Below, in pieces: positions 44,211 through 53,738 of a stretch of DNA of 64,000 bases. Every line of letters begins with the position of its first letter. The stretch's first letter is position 1. This stretch comes from Octadecabacter sp. SW4. GTDB taxonomy: Bacteria; Pseudomonadota; Alphaproteobacteria; Rhodobacterales; Rhodobacteraceae. The stretch spans positions 44,353 to 108,352 of the forward strand of contig NZ_CP042820.1 of the NCBI RefSeq assembly GCF_008065155.1. Direction: 5' to 3'. Below the pieces are notes generated by a model. It was not told where the DNA came from and searched no databases. It was given only the letters and a program-made list of their open reading frames with translations. A program made the position numbers and the translations under genes.

Positions 44211-44384
44211 TTATTCAGTCACGGGCGCGGTCTGTTCGATCGCAGGGATCACCTCATCGGTGGCCCCGCCGCCGAACCAATCATACCCGTAGCCCAGAGC
44301 GGCAATCACGACGATCGCGGCCACTGCGGCTCCGCCCCAGACCCACCAGTTGGTCATCTTGGGCGCATGCATGTTCACAGCCAT
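44211..44384 (-). CDS. Small single-pass membrane protein
   Basis: A 57-residue protein: MAVNMHAPKMTNWWVWGGAA, then VAAIVVIAALGYGYDWFGGG, then a polar, acidic tail (ATDEVIPAIEQTAPVTE). It has one transmembrane helix and would have the C-terminus outside or inside depending on the flanking charges. AAGGATTGAAGAG precedes the ATG. It lies downstream of EF-hand gene 2 and may be part of the same transcript. Confidence 0.6.
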   Translation of the reverse strand: MAVNMHAPKMTNWWVWGGAAVAAIVVIAALGYGYDWFGGGATDEVIPAIEQTAPVTE

Positions 44385-44429
44385 CTCTTCAATCCTTTGA
44401 TTGAGTGCGAAAAACCTGACCGAGAAGGG

Positions 44430-44675
44430 TTACTCGGCCGGCTCCTCGATCATCCCGGATTCGAGTGCGGCCGCGAGTTCCGCTTCGTCCACCAAAGTGT
44501 CACCGCTGGTGTCGACTGCGCCGAAGGCTTCTTCGGTCAGCTCGGGATACATCACCGCCATTTCGGTGAAGGAAATCAGGCTGTCGCCATCGGTATCGAC
44601 GTCCGAAACCGTGAGGGCGAAGGCCGGAGCCGCGATCAGAGCGGCCATCATAGTACCAACTGCTGCACGACGCAT
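44430..44675 (-). CDS. Secreted EF-hand protein 2
   Basis: An 81-residue paralog of the protein at 42621-42869. Signal peptide MRRAAVGTMMAALIAAPAFA, EF-hand loops DTDGDSLISFTEM and DTSGDTLVDEAEL, acidic C-terminus. It shares the L-T-E-(D/E) linker with the first copy (YPELTEEAFGAVD against FPDLTEDLFLEID). Likely a periplasmic Ca2+ buffer or sensor. Confidence 0.82.
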   Translation of the reverse strand: MRRAAVGTMMAALIAAPAFALTVSDVDTDGDSLISFTEMAVMYPELTEEAFGAVDTSGDTLVDEAELAAALESGMIEEPAE

Positions 44676-45104
44676 GTTCGTTTTCTCCAGAAAACTTCGA
44701 AGGACCAGTTCCCTCGAATACACTTGAAATCAGCACTCCCGGATCAGTATTCAAGTCCGCCACGGGGCGGCTGGTGAATTATCCCGCCCTTGGCGCGATC
44801 GTTAGGCTAAAGTCCGCTCAACCATTGTTTTGCAGGGGTTTGTCGCAGGGATGATCAACATGTGCTTTCAAGCCGGACTTGCATTTTAGGTGCAGTTTGG
44901 CGGACATGTTCACAAGTCCATCGGAATGTCCGGTATTGAGAAATCTGCCGCACGGCAGCGATAGGGATGCCGCTGAAGAAATGACATGCTGCGTCAGCAA
45001 CAGCCGCGGGCGCAAAAGGCGGGAAAGTCCCGCATCCTACCAGTTCGCGCACGGCGCAGCGAAGGTCCGGTCTACAACTTCTCCGCCACTCCATGGCTCT
45101 AAGG
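44676..45104. other. Gene-free right border of the stress cargo
   Basis: About 430 bases with repeat family B copy 2 at 44985-45080. No gene was recognised in the rest. Confidence 0.45.
44985..45080 (+). repeat. Dispersed intergenic repeat family B, copy 2
   Basis: Shares catgctgcgtcagcaacagc-type and catcctaccagttcgcgcac-type blocks with the minus strand of 10020-10140. The order of blocks is the same in both. Confidence 0.6.
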
Positions 45105-45437
45105 CTAGCCAGCGAACACCTGTCTCGCTGACGCCAGTCGCATCGAATCCCGGCCGCCGAACGCGACAAGAGCGAGATAAATCTGCCCGGCGTCTGCATC
45201 CGGTTTGAATACGATGGTCAGTCGCTGACCGGCGCCGCCATGGCGCACGAGCCATCCATCCAGTTTTCCGTTCAGCCGGACGCCTGAATTTGGATTTGAG
45301 GCAATCGCTTCTAAGAGCGCGTCTACTTCATCCAGGCGACGGCTCGCGGCTGCAACGTCACTATCGGTCACCTCAACAATATGATCAACGATACCGATAA
45401 GGTCCCGTTCGAAGAACGGATGCCTGATAAATCGCAT
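45105..45437 (-). CDS. ParE/RelE-family toxin
   Basis: A 110-residue protein (start MRFIRHPFFERDLIGIVDHI). It has the ParE pattern: SRRLDEVDALLEAIASNPNS, GVRLNGKLDGWLVRHGGAGQ and RLTIVFKPDADAGQIYLALV. It would inhibit gyrase or cut mRNA unless held by its antitoxin. The ATG overlaps the antitoxin stop (ATGA at 45434-45437 on the minus strand). Confidence 0.8.
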   Translation of the reverse strand: MRFIRHPFFERDLIGIVDHIVEVTDSDVAAASRRLDEVDALLEAIASNPNSGVRLNGKLDGWLVRHGGAGQRLTIVFKPDADAGQIYLALVAFGGRDSMRLASARQVFAG

Positions 45438-45712
45438 CAGGTCTTTTTGGCCATCGCGGCAAGATGGGCCCGTGCGCTGGCCGTGACGTCGGACGCTTCG
45501 CCGACGGGTTCCCATTGGTCGAGTGGCAGAGACAGGCGGCGTTCCAATTCAGCCTCAAACAAAGACCGTTCACGATCCCGCTCTGCCTTGGCCTTCGCCA
45601 ACTCACCCGAGACCGCCGCGCTCATATTTGGGTACTCGCCAGCTTCGACCAGTTCCTTGGCAAATGTGTAGGCCGTGTCGGTGAAACTGACGGATTGCTT
45701 TTGAACGCTCAT
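45437..45712 (-). CDS. ParD-like antitoxin
   Basis: A 91-residue protein with a ribbon-helix-helix-like start (MSVQKQSVSFTDTAYTFAKE, LVEAGEYPNMSAAVSGELAK), a charged coiled stretch (AKAERDRERSLFEAELERRL) and a C-terminal toxin-binding part. It precedes and overlaps the ParE-like gene. The unit probably stabilises the plasmid or its cargo. Confidence 0.75.
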   Translation of the reverse strand: MSVQKQSVSFTDTAYTFAKELVEAGEYPNMSAAVSGELAKAKAERDRERSLFEAELERRLSLPLDQWEPVGEASDVTASARAHLAAMAKKT

Positions 45713-46340
45713 TGCGGACTCCTTGGTGCTCCAATAGACTACCGAATTTTGCCGCTTCTGGCAAGCAGGTCAGGCCGACCGAGCGAAATGCGTCAACAGC
45801 CTGTCGGCCTCCCCAGCTCGGTACGCCAAGTCGCAGGTGAGAACGGCCCTTCGGTCCGTCGCGCATTCGGCCATGCGGCCTCACCGCGGCGTCGCACCCA
45901 GGCCCCCGGTTTGCCCGCCTCGCGAGCACGTCCCTCCCCGGCCGCTCCGCCGGATTGCGCTCTGGTCTGTTTTGCTTGAGCGCAAAACGATCCCGCCGCT
46001 CCATCCGTCTCCCGCGTCCGGTCGGGCCGTTTGCCTGCTCGGGTCGGGCAAACCTACCAGCAAAACACACACACATGAGCGCGGAAGCATATCCTCCGGA
46101 TGGCCCCCAAATCAGCCCGCGTCAAGGATCGCAAAACTTTTCGGCGAGGGCGGGGCCTGTGGCGGGGGGCGGCCCCGTGCGTGAGCGCGCGCATGTGCCG
46201 GGTGTTGCGCCCGGAAAACTTTTGCGCCCGGCAAGCCGGCGGCTGCGCCGTCCCTGACCCGGGCAGATTCGGAAACCAGGCATTCGGCCATGCCCCCACA
46301 CTCACGTGGTGGCCTTGGAACTGAACACTGGAGACCAGAC
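45713..46340. other. GC-rich gene-free region with inverted CAAAACTTTT elements
   Basis: About 630 bases without a supported gene. Within it gcaaaacttttcgg (46131-46144) and ccggaaaacttttgc (46211-46225) are near-inverted copies around a very GC-rich 66-base core. Such AT islands in GC-rich DNA can be origin, transfer or protein-binding sites. The function is open. Confidence 0.4.
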
Positions 46341-47270
46341 ATGGCTTACGACACCGCAAACACCTACGAGACCATCGAGCTTTTCGGACTGACCGAAAAG
46401 GACACGCAGCTGCCGATCCCGGAGGATCACGTTCTGACCGACCACATCATCCGCGAGAGCTTCGAGGCTTTGCTCGGCCAACTGCGCGGGACCGGGCTTG
46501 AAGCAGAAATCGAACCGCTGGCCCATGGGCTCGCGACGATCCTGCAGCGCCGCAAGGTGGCACTTGGCAAGGAGGTCGACCGCACCGCCGACAAGATCGG
46601 CGCGCTGGCAAAATCCCACGACGGATCGGAAATCGCCGAGACCGCGCTCGAAGAGGCGCAGGCGCGCTTTCTGCAGCTGCGCGAGATTGTCGCCGCCATC
46701 GAGGTGATGAGCGAGGCGGCGGCGGAATGCTACGAGATCGAGACGGGCCACGCCTTCATCCCGGCAGCCGGGTCGCGCGCAAGCGTCCGGGCGCAAGAGA
46801 CCGGCGCGGTTTTCGAGGCGCGGCAACTGCTGGAGCAGCACGACCGTGAAACCGCCGAGAAGTCGAAAGTCGAGGGGGTGCCCCTGATCGTCTCAGGAGC
46901 CACCGACTGGACCGATGTCGATGTGATCTTCAACACGCTCGACAAGGTTCGCGAACGGATCAAGCAGAACCGCAACCAGGAGATCTTCCTCTGCCACAAG
47001 GGTGGCAAGCACGGGGCGGAGATGATCGCGGCCCGGTGGGCGCGCGCCCGCGGGGTCGCGCAGGCGCGCTTCGATCCGCGCTGGTCCGCACACGGAAGGG
47101 CGGCACCGTTCAAGTGCAACGACGAAATGCTGGACGACAAGTTCGCGGCGACGGGGGTTGTTCTCTTCGGCGGCAATGGGGTCGCGCTGAACCTCGGGCA
47201 GAAGGCGGAAGCGAAAGGCCTGACGGTCATGCGGGTTGCGGACCCGGCTAAGAAGACTGCGCAGGATTGA
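46341..47270 (+). CDS. DUF2493 family protein
   Basis: A 309-residue protein starting MAYDTANTYETIELFGLTEK. The N-terminal 190 residues are helical (KVALGKEVDRTADKIGALAK, EIAETALEEAQARFLQLREI). The C-terminal third is the DUF2493 domain: PLIVSGATDWTDVDVIFNTL, then EIFLCHKGGKHGAEMIAARW, ARARGVAQARFDPRW and VVLFGGNGVALNLGQKA. This resembles a Rossmann-like nucleotide-binding fold of the DprA/LOG superfamily. Common on Rhodobacterales plasmids upstream of mobilisation genes. Function unknown. Confidence 0.8.
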   Translation: MAYDTANTYETIELFGLTEKDTQLPIPEDHVLTDHIIRESFEALLGQLRGTGLEAEIEPLAHGLATILQRRKVALGKEVDRTADKIGALAKSHDGSEIAETALEEAQARFLQLREIVAAIEVMSEAAAECYEIETGHAFIPAAGSRASVRAQETGAVFEARQLLEQHDRETAEKSKVEGVPLIVSGATDWTDVDVIFNTLDKVRERIKQNRNQEIFLCHKGGKHGAEMIAARWARARGVAQARFDPRWSAHGRAAPFKCNDEMLDDKFAATGVVLFGGNGVALNLGQKAEAKGLTVMRVADPAKKTAQD

Positions 47271-47808
47271 AGAGAGGGGGTCGCGCTTGGCGCGGCCCTT
47301 TCGTCATGTCTCATGGCGCGTGCGGTCGGTCACGCGAGATCGACAGGCTGCGGCGTCCAGCTCCGTTATCCCTCTACCCGGTCCGTCAGAGTGCGGCCCA
47401 TCCGCATCGCTATGGGCTCGGGATGGTGCGCACCTCACGCACATCGTCAGCGGGGCAAGACGCGAGGGGTCGAGACGTCGCACTTGAGGCTGAAGACTTG
47501 CGCGTCCCTCGGGTGGTGTTGCGGAACATCGCATCCACGCGGGCGGGCTCCGTCAGCACCCCGGCCAGGCTCGGCGGGACGCGGACGCGGATGGTGGCGG
47601 CTGCGTGATGGCAAGGGTCATCCGGGTCTCTCCTTTTTGCTATGCATGTGGATCGCACAGGGTCGGCCCGTTCGTGCCCTCAGCTTAAGCTTCGGCAAGC
47701 ACAAATACGGCTTCCACGGCGGAGCCGCGGACCCTCCGCATTTGCGCTTGCGACCGGGCCTTTTGCCCCCGTGCCGGGTGATCCCCATCGCAACAAGGAG
47801 TAACCCAA
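47271..47808. other. Spacer with a degraded gene fragment
   Basis: About 540 bases. The long plus-strand open frames here are GC-driven and show no protein features. A minus-strand fragment resembling the gene at 47809 is described separately. Nothing else was recognised. Confidence 0.4.
47460..47560 (-). pseudogene. Inverted, degraded copy of the neighbouring small gene
   Basis: On the minus strand gcgatgttccgcaacacc is followed by cttcagcctcaag. The intact gene at 47809-48015 has gcgatgttccgcaacacc and cttcagcctcaag at the matching places (47891-47945). The fragment has lost the reading frame between the two blocks. It indicates a past inverted duplication. Confidence 0.5.
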
Positions 47809-48015
47809 ATGACCAACCACTACGTCGCCACCGTCCCCGTCAAGTTCACCGACACCGATGGCCAGGAGCGCACCCGTTTTCAGCGCGTGGGTGCGATGTT
47901 CCGCAACACCCGCAATGGGGATGGCTCGGAGTTCTTCAGCCTCAAGCTCGACTTCCCGGTCGCGGTCTCGGAGCTGGTGATGTTCCCGCCGAGCGCGAAG
48001 GATCCCCAGGACTGA
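47809..48015 (+). CDS. Small hypothetical protein
   Basis: A 68-residue protein, MTNHYVATVPVKFTDTDGQE, then RVGAMFRNTRNGDGSEFFSL and KLDFPVAVSELVMFPPS. AAGGAG precedes the ATG. It is likely a small beta-rich protein, of a type common on Rhodobacterales plasmids. A degraded inverted copy lies about 300 bases upstream. Function unknown. Confidence 0.6.
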   Translation: MTNHYVATVPVKFTDTDGQERTRFQRVGAMFRNTRNGDGSEFFSLKLDFPVAVSELVMFPPSAKDPQD

Positions 48016-48576
48016 ATCCTCTCAAGAGGATGGGCCGCCCCAGGACGATCTTGGGGTGGCCCGATCCCTGTTCCAGGGATGCCGTCACCGGCGCGTGTGA
48101 ACGCCCACAGCGACTTCCTCTTGGTGTCGGTATCCTCGCGCTCAAAGGACGATCGCCGCCCGGAATGATCAGGCCGCGACAGACCGGCCAGTCAGCCTCA
48201 AGGGGGCCATCCACAAAAACCTATCGGCCAGGGCCTCCCGGTTTTTGCGGCAGAGATTTGGGGGCCCAAATCTGGCCCTCCTTGACCCTGCCTGTCCGCC
48301 CTGTCGGTGGGGTTTGCGCCCGCCCGCGGTTCCGTCCGAACACATGGGTGTTCGGCCAGAGCCTCGGGCGGGGCTGGTGGACGGGACCCCTAGGACAAGT
48401 GTCGCCCGGTGGTGAGGGCGGCAGAGCCGCGTCCCTGCGGGCCGCGGCGTGAAGCGGACACCAAGGCTGCCTGAGCCTGAATGCGACGTAAGTATATAAT
48501 TGACAGATAGGTATATTATCGTAAGGTAGGGGCAGCCTTGGTGGAAGGTGGCAGGAAATAGGGGGTCTTTCTTCGC
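48016..48576. other. Probable transfer-origin region upstream of mobC
   Basis: About 560 bases without a gene, GC-rich except for an AT island at 48491-48525 (gtatataattgaca and gtatattatcg). In mobilisable plasmids oriT usually lies just upstream of mobC and the relaxase gene, so the nick site is probably in this stretch. No known nic consensus was recognised. Confidence 0.4.
48491..48525 (+). promoter_or_regulatory. AT-rich promoter island before mobC
   Basis: agtatataat at 48491-48500 gives a consensus -10 (tataat), and tattat at 48514-48519 is a second one. TTGACA at 48500-48505 lies too close to the second to be its -35. Two similar segments (gtatataat, gtatattat) 19 bases apart may be binding sites. 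Confidence 0.4.
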
Positions 48577-49169
48577 ATGTCTCGCTCAAAACGTCTCACC
48601 GATGCAAACCGCATGGAGATCGTTCGCGAAGCTGCGGAAGGCGTTTCCACTTCAGTGCTGGCGGAACGGTTTGGCGTGTCGGTGCGGGCGATCCAGTACA
48701 CGCTCAAAGCTGATGCCGAGCGCCAGACGGATGCCGCAATTCCGGTCTCAGCGATCAGTGTGAAGGTCACGGCTGCGGAGCTTGCGGCGCTCGACGCGGT
48801 GCTGGCCGAGGCCGGGATCGAGAGCCGGGCCGAGGGGCTGCGGCGGCTCATTCAGGCGGCAGGCGGGGTGTTCGTTCCGGACGCGCAGATGGCGGCAGAG
48901 ATGGCGCGCTACCGCGCTTCACTGCACGAGGTCGGCAATGGGGTCGCGCAGATCGCCAAGCAGATGACGCGGGCCAACCGGATGGGGCAGGGGGCCGCGG
49001 GGGCACGCGTGCCGAGTTCACCGAATTGCGCCTCGCGCAGATGCGCGGGCTGGCGCGGTTCATTCTGGATTCCGCTGACGAGATCGATCTGCTTCTGCGC
49101 CGCCGTCGAGACGCGATGCAGCTGCAGGCCACGGCCGCGCTAAGGGAGTTTGCCCATGCGGCTGAATGA
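48577..49169 (+). CDS. mobC: MobC-like relaxosome accessory protein, frameshifted
   Basis: The N-terminal part is a helix-turn-helix (MSRSKRLTDANRMEIVREAA, VLAERFGVSVRAIQYTLKAD). A ribbon-helix-helix-like part with AISVKVTAAELAALDAVLAE and GIESRAEGLRRLIQAAGGVF follows, as in MobC proteins. From about residue 142 the frame is wrong. One more G in the run 48990-48994 or 48999-49003 restores RAEFTELRLAQMRGLARFIL, then DSADEIDLLLRRRRDAMQLQ and a stop at 49167-49169, overlapping the relaxase start. MobC helps the relaxase open oriT. Confidence 0.72.
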
Positions 49170-51488
49170 TGCTGTCCATGCCGTCACGGGCGAGGTCTTT
49201 CGGGATGGCTGGAGCCGCGTCCGGGGCTCGATGCAGGGGCTGCACGTGGCCAAGCAGAGCCAGCTTGTGCGCGCGGCTGCGGGGCATCGGCCAGCGGTCT
49301 TCAAGGCGATCCGGGGCGGGGGCACGCATACCAAATCGCAACTCGCAAACCAGCTCGATTACCTCACCACGAAGTCGACCCATATCGTCGACTCGAGCGG
49401 GTTTCTGGATGGCAAGGCGAAACTTGAGGCGGGCGACATCAAGGATCTGACCGAACGCTTTGCCAAGCGGTGGGATGCGGGCTTCAAGCCGAAGCTGGGC
49501 CAGACGACCCATATGCTCATGTCCTTCCCCATCGGCACGCGGGGAGAGGATGTGCGCGACATTGCGACGGATGTGGCCGAGCGGTTCTTCCAGACTGATG
49601 AGGGGCATTTCGACTACATCATCGCGGTGCATGAGGACCGCGATCACCCCCATGCGCATTTGGTGCTGAACCGCCGCTCGCAGGAAGGCGAGTTCTTTTT
49701 CCTCGGGCGCAACCATCGCTTCAACTATGACGATTTCCGCCTCGCCATGGTCGAGGAGGCGGAGAAGTACGGTGTGCGCCTGGAGGCCACGCGCCGGGTG
49801 GATCGCGGGGTTGTGCATTACCCAGCCCGCACCAGCGAGGTCTATGCCGCGAAAGAAGAGGGTCGCGCGCCCCGCGAGCGCGAACGTGTTGGGCAGGACC
49901 TGACGCGGACGCTGGCGGAGATCGCCAACACCAGAACTGTCTACCACTCGCTTGCCGCGGAAGCTTCGCGCGAGGCCCGCGAGGATATTGCCGCAGCCCT
50001 CTTCCGCGCGGGCGAGGTGCTGGCGCGGGGCGGGCAGGTGGATCGAACAGGAGATGTGTATATGGCCGAGGATCAAAGTTTCGAGGAACTGAGAAGCCTC
50101 TATGCGGAAAAGCTCGCGCGGGTGCAGGGCATGATCGCCGAGAAGGCGGACGCGGAACGCCCCCTGCTGGAAAAACGCCTCATCGAGATCCAGACGCGGG
50201 TCCAGCACATGCAGCCTCTCGGATTGCGATCATCCACGCTGTCAGACGCCCCTCGGAGGGTGGGATCTATTCCGAGGCGAACATCGACACCAGTCAGCTG
50301 GACCGTCTGGCCGAGACGGACTTGCGGTCGCGCATAGACACTGCCCTGCGCGGCACCGGGATCAGCACAGCGGAAGTGGTCGCCCGGATCGAGACCGGGG
50401 CCTCGAATGCCGCGCTTGAACATCAATGGATCGCCGATGATCTCTCCAAGGTGGCCGAGGCGCGGGACCTGAACCTCGAGCGTCGCGCTGATCTGGAACA
50501 GGCGCGCGACATTCTCAACGATGTCCATGTCGAGCTTGGCACGCTGCTGGAACGGGATAACGTGCTGCGCCGGGACGGTGTCGTGGAGGAGGACGCGGTC
50601 AGCGAGCGGTTCCACTATCACGAGGACGCGGTGCGGGAGATGGAAGGGACAATCCGTCATGAGATGCGCGCCGAGGGTTTGACAACGCAGGAGATCGAGG
50701 ACCGGGACTGGGAGGTGGCCTCAAAGGCGGAGCGCCGGATCGAAACAGAGCAGCGCGCGTATCTCGAGGTACATCCGGAGCTGCTCGCACGTCCTGGCGA
50801 TGTGATCGACCGGTCCGAGCCCTACAGGGAGACCATCACCGACGCGGCCCGCGCCAGCGAGATCACCCGCGAGGTCGACCGGATCATGGAGGCACGCGAC
50901 CTCCGCACGCCTGTTGCAGATGCGGTCGCGGATGACGTCTCGGAGCGCTATCCGGACATGCCGTCCCACCTCGCCCGCGGGCTCGGCGCGACCTATGCGG
51001 CCGTTGTGGAGATACGCGACACGGAGGCCATCAATCAGGTCCGCCGCGAAAACGAGATGCGCGACGGGATTGGGGTTGGCACGCGCGAGGAGACCCTCGC
51101 GACAGGGGATGAAACTGCACCGCAGTTTGACCGGTCCGACCGCCTCGCAGGCGAGATTGCGCGCGTCCTGGACCATGAGCGGGCGGGAGAGTTGTCCGCG
51201 CCCTTCGAGACCGAGGCGGAGCGGGACGCCTTCCGCGAGGAGATCGCGCGGGTGCTGGATGACCGCCAATTGGGCCGCCTCACATCCGGCGATGCCGATG
51301 CGCTGGACAAGGTACTCGAGGACCGCCTCGACCGGCTTTATGTCGCCAAGGTCTACCTGCAATCGGATGCAGCAACGGCCAACACGGAGGCCTTGCGCCA
51401 GGTGGTCGATGATCTTGCCGACACCGAATACGAAAAACACCGCACCACAGACGTGGATGGCGAGACCGAGCGGGGTCAGGTCCATTGA
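49156..51488 (+). CDS. VirD2/MobA-type relaxase, frameshifted
   Basis: The first 350 residues carry the relaxase domain: HTKSQLANQLDYLTTKSTHI, then HMLMSFPIGTRGEDVRDIAT, and HFDYIIAVHEDRDHPHAHLV with the three-histidine metal site (HEDRDHPHAHLVLNRR). The rest is a long charged helical region (LRSRIDTALRGTGISTAEVV, RDLNLERRADLEQARDILND). The frame breaks at CCCC 50249-50252: one more C joins TLSDAP to SEGGIYSEANIDTSQLDRLA and the second half. About 777 residues in total. The relaxase nicks oriT and is carried into the recipient. The start at 49156 overlaps mobC. Confidence 0.8.
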
Positions 51489-53495
51489 GCGCCTCCATGG
51501 GAAAAGCGCGGATCGCAACGGGCGTCCTGCTTGTGACGCTGGTGACCGGGGCCATGGGCTATACCATCGCCTCGGCGGTGCTGACCTACCAGGATCTCGG
51601 CTTCGGGGCCGAGATCGACTTTGCCTATATCGCGCAGAACTATCTGGCGATCCTGGACCGCCGCCCGGAGGATGCGCAACTTATTCACTTGATCATCGGC
51701 AGCTTCGCCGCCGCCGGGCTGATGCTGAGCCTCGCCCTCTCGGGGTCCGCCCTGACACGGTTTGGCCAGACCCATTGGCAGACCGCGCGCGAGATGAAGG
51801 CCAATGGCTTCTTCGGGGCGCCGGGCACCGGGTTCATCCTCGGCAAACTTGGCTCTCCAAAGTCCCGCGCGAAATACATCTGCTCGAAGGTCTTCCCACA
51901 CGCGCTGATCGTGGCCCCCACGGGCCGCGGCAAGACCACGGGCTTTGTCATTCCGAACCTGCTGACCTGGCAAGGCTCCGCCGTGACGCTCGATGTGAAG
52001 GGCGAGTGTTTCGAGGCCACGGCCCGGCACCGCGCAGCCCAAGGCGACAAGGTCTATCGCTTTGCCCCCACCGATTGGGAGGGCAAGCGCACGCATCGCT
52101 ACAACCCGCTCCTGCGTATCTTCGAACTGAAAGACCCCGCGCGCCAGCAGATGGAATTGCAGCTCCTGGCGACGCTCTTCCTGCAGAGTGACAACGACCG
52201 GGTGCAGGGCCTGCTCAAAGGCGGGATCGATCTCTTCGTGGCGGCAGGCCTGTTGGCCTTCCAGCGCAAGCGCCCGACCTTGGGCGAGATCTATCGCATC
52301 GCCGCCTCGGGCGGAAACAAGCAGAAGGAGTATTTCGCGCGGGGCCATGAGGTCGACAACAGGGCGGCCAAGCTGATTTTCACAAGGCTCGCTTCGACCA
52401 ACAACGATACGCTGACCTCATACGTCTCGCTCCTGATGACCTCGGGGCTGGACCAGTGGCAGAACCCGGCGATTGATGAGGCGACTGCGGTCTCGGATTT
52501 TGATTTCCGGACGATCCGCAAGAAGCCCTTTTCGGTCTATCTTGTCGTCCAGCCGCTGATGGTGAAGCCGCTGGCACCGCTGATCCGGCTCTTCTTCTCC
52601 GATCTCCTCTCCGCCATGCAGGAAAAGGACCCAGGGCCGGATGAGCCCTGGCCCGTGATGATCATGCTCGACGAGTTCAATCGCTTGGGCAAGATGCCCA
52701 TCGTGGTCGAGAGCATCGAGACCCTGCGGACCTATCGCGGTCACCTGGCCGTGGTCACCCAAACTATCCCCGCCCTCGATGAAATCTACGGCGAGAACAC
52801 CCGCCGTGCGCTGCAGGGCAATGCGGGCGTGAAACTCTATCTCACGCCCTCGGATGAAAAAACCGTCGAAGAGCTGAGCAAGGCGGTTGGCAAGACCACG
52901 AAGACCGTCATCACGCGCTCTCAGTCCATCGGCAAGAACCCCTTCGAGGGCCGCAGCCAATCCACACGGACCGAAGAAAGCTCTTTGTTGCCAGAAGATG
53001 AAGCGCGCCGCCTGCCGCTCGATGAAATTGTCATGGTGATCGATGCCCAGATGCCGGTCCGGGCGAAGCGGATCCAATATTTTGACGACCGGCTGTTCAA
53101 GGCGATCCACGCGGCGCAATCAGGCGAATTGCCGTTTCCGGAGCCGGGGGAGGGGGGCGCAAGGAAACCTCCCGTTGAGTATGCGCGCCATGCCGATGAC
53201 ACCGCCGCCGGACGGGTCAGGCGGATCCGAAGCCGATGTGGTGGCCGCACGCCAGGCTGCTGATGGCCAATCGTCAGAGCAAACCGATGTCGGCCCAAAG
53301 AAGACTGCGCCCGTCGTTCAAGCCGCTATCGCCGAGGAACAGCGTCAGGTTGTGATGGATTTTGGGGGCCAGGTTGCGGATGCCGAGACAGTGGGCGAAG
53401 GCGATGAGGTGCAGCTACGCTCCGCCGTCGATGGCTTGGACGACATGGAAGCGATGTTGCGGGAGGATGATGGTCAAAAGCTGGTTGCTCGTTAG
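51485..53495 (+). CDS. traG: VirD4/TraG coupling protein, C-terminus frameshifted
   Basis: Two N-terminal membrane helices (ATGVLLVTLVTGAMGYTIAS, then LIHLIIGSFAAAGLMLSLAL), a Walker A (VAPTGRGKTTGFVIPNLL), VTLDVKGECFEATARHRA, and a Walker B (VMIMLDEFNRLGKM) followed by RTYRGHLAVVTQTIPALDEI. The start at TTG 51485 overlaps the relaxase stop; ATG 51497 is an alternative. The first frame stops at 53263 with an unnatural end. Removing one G from the GGGGGG at 53152-53157 moves into a frame giving GSGGSEADVVAARQAADGQS, QRQVVMDFGGQVADAETVGE and LDDMEAMLREDDG, a typical acidic VirD4 end with stop at 53493-53495. It links the relaxosome to the secretion channel. Confidence 0.82.
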
Positions 53496-53708
53496 GGTGG
53501 CGAGGGTGGTATGTCGGTCGAGCGGGCGGGAAGTGTGAATTCGCCGCGCCGCAGCGAGGACGTGAAGAAACCGAGAAAACGGACCTTCGATACCGAGAGT
53601 TCTGGTTAATCTTGTTTTGAGACAGATCTTCAAGGACGGTGTCGTTCGCTGCGAGTGCACGAGCTAAACGTTTGTACAATGAGCCGTGAATCACCTGAGC
53701 GGCACGCA

Positions 53709-53716
53709 AGTAAACA
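53709..53716 (+). repeat. Left target site duplication of IS66
   Basis: agtaaaca, identical to 56155-56162. IS66 elements make 8-bp duplications. Confidence 0.85.
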
Positions 53717-53738
53717 GTAAGCGGTGCTTTGGCCCCAC

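Noticed and set aside
47313..48452. Long plus-strand open frame of about 380 codons
   Set aside because: Composition is Arg/Pro/Gly-rich without domains, it covers a known small gene in another frame, and it reflects high GC only.
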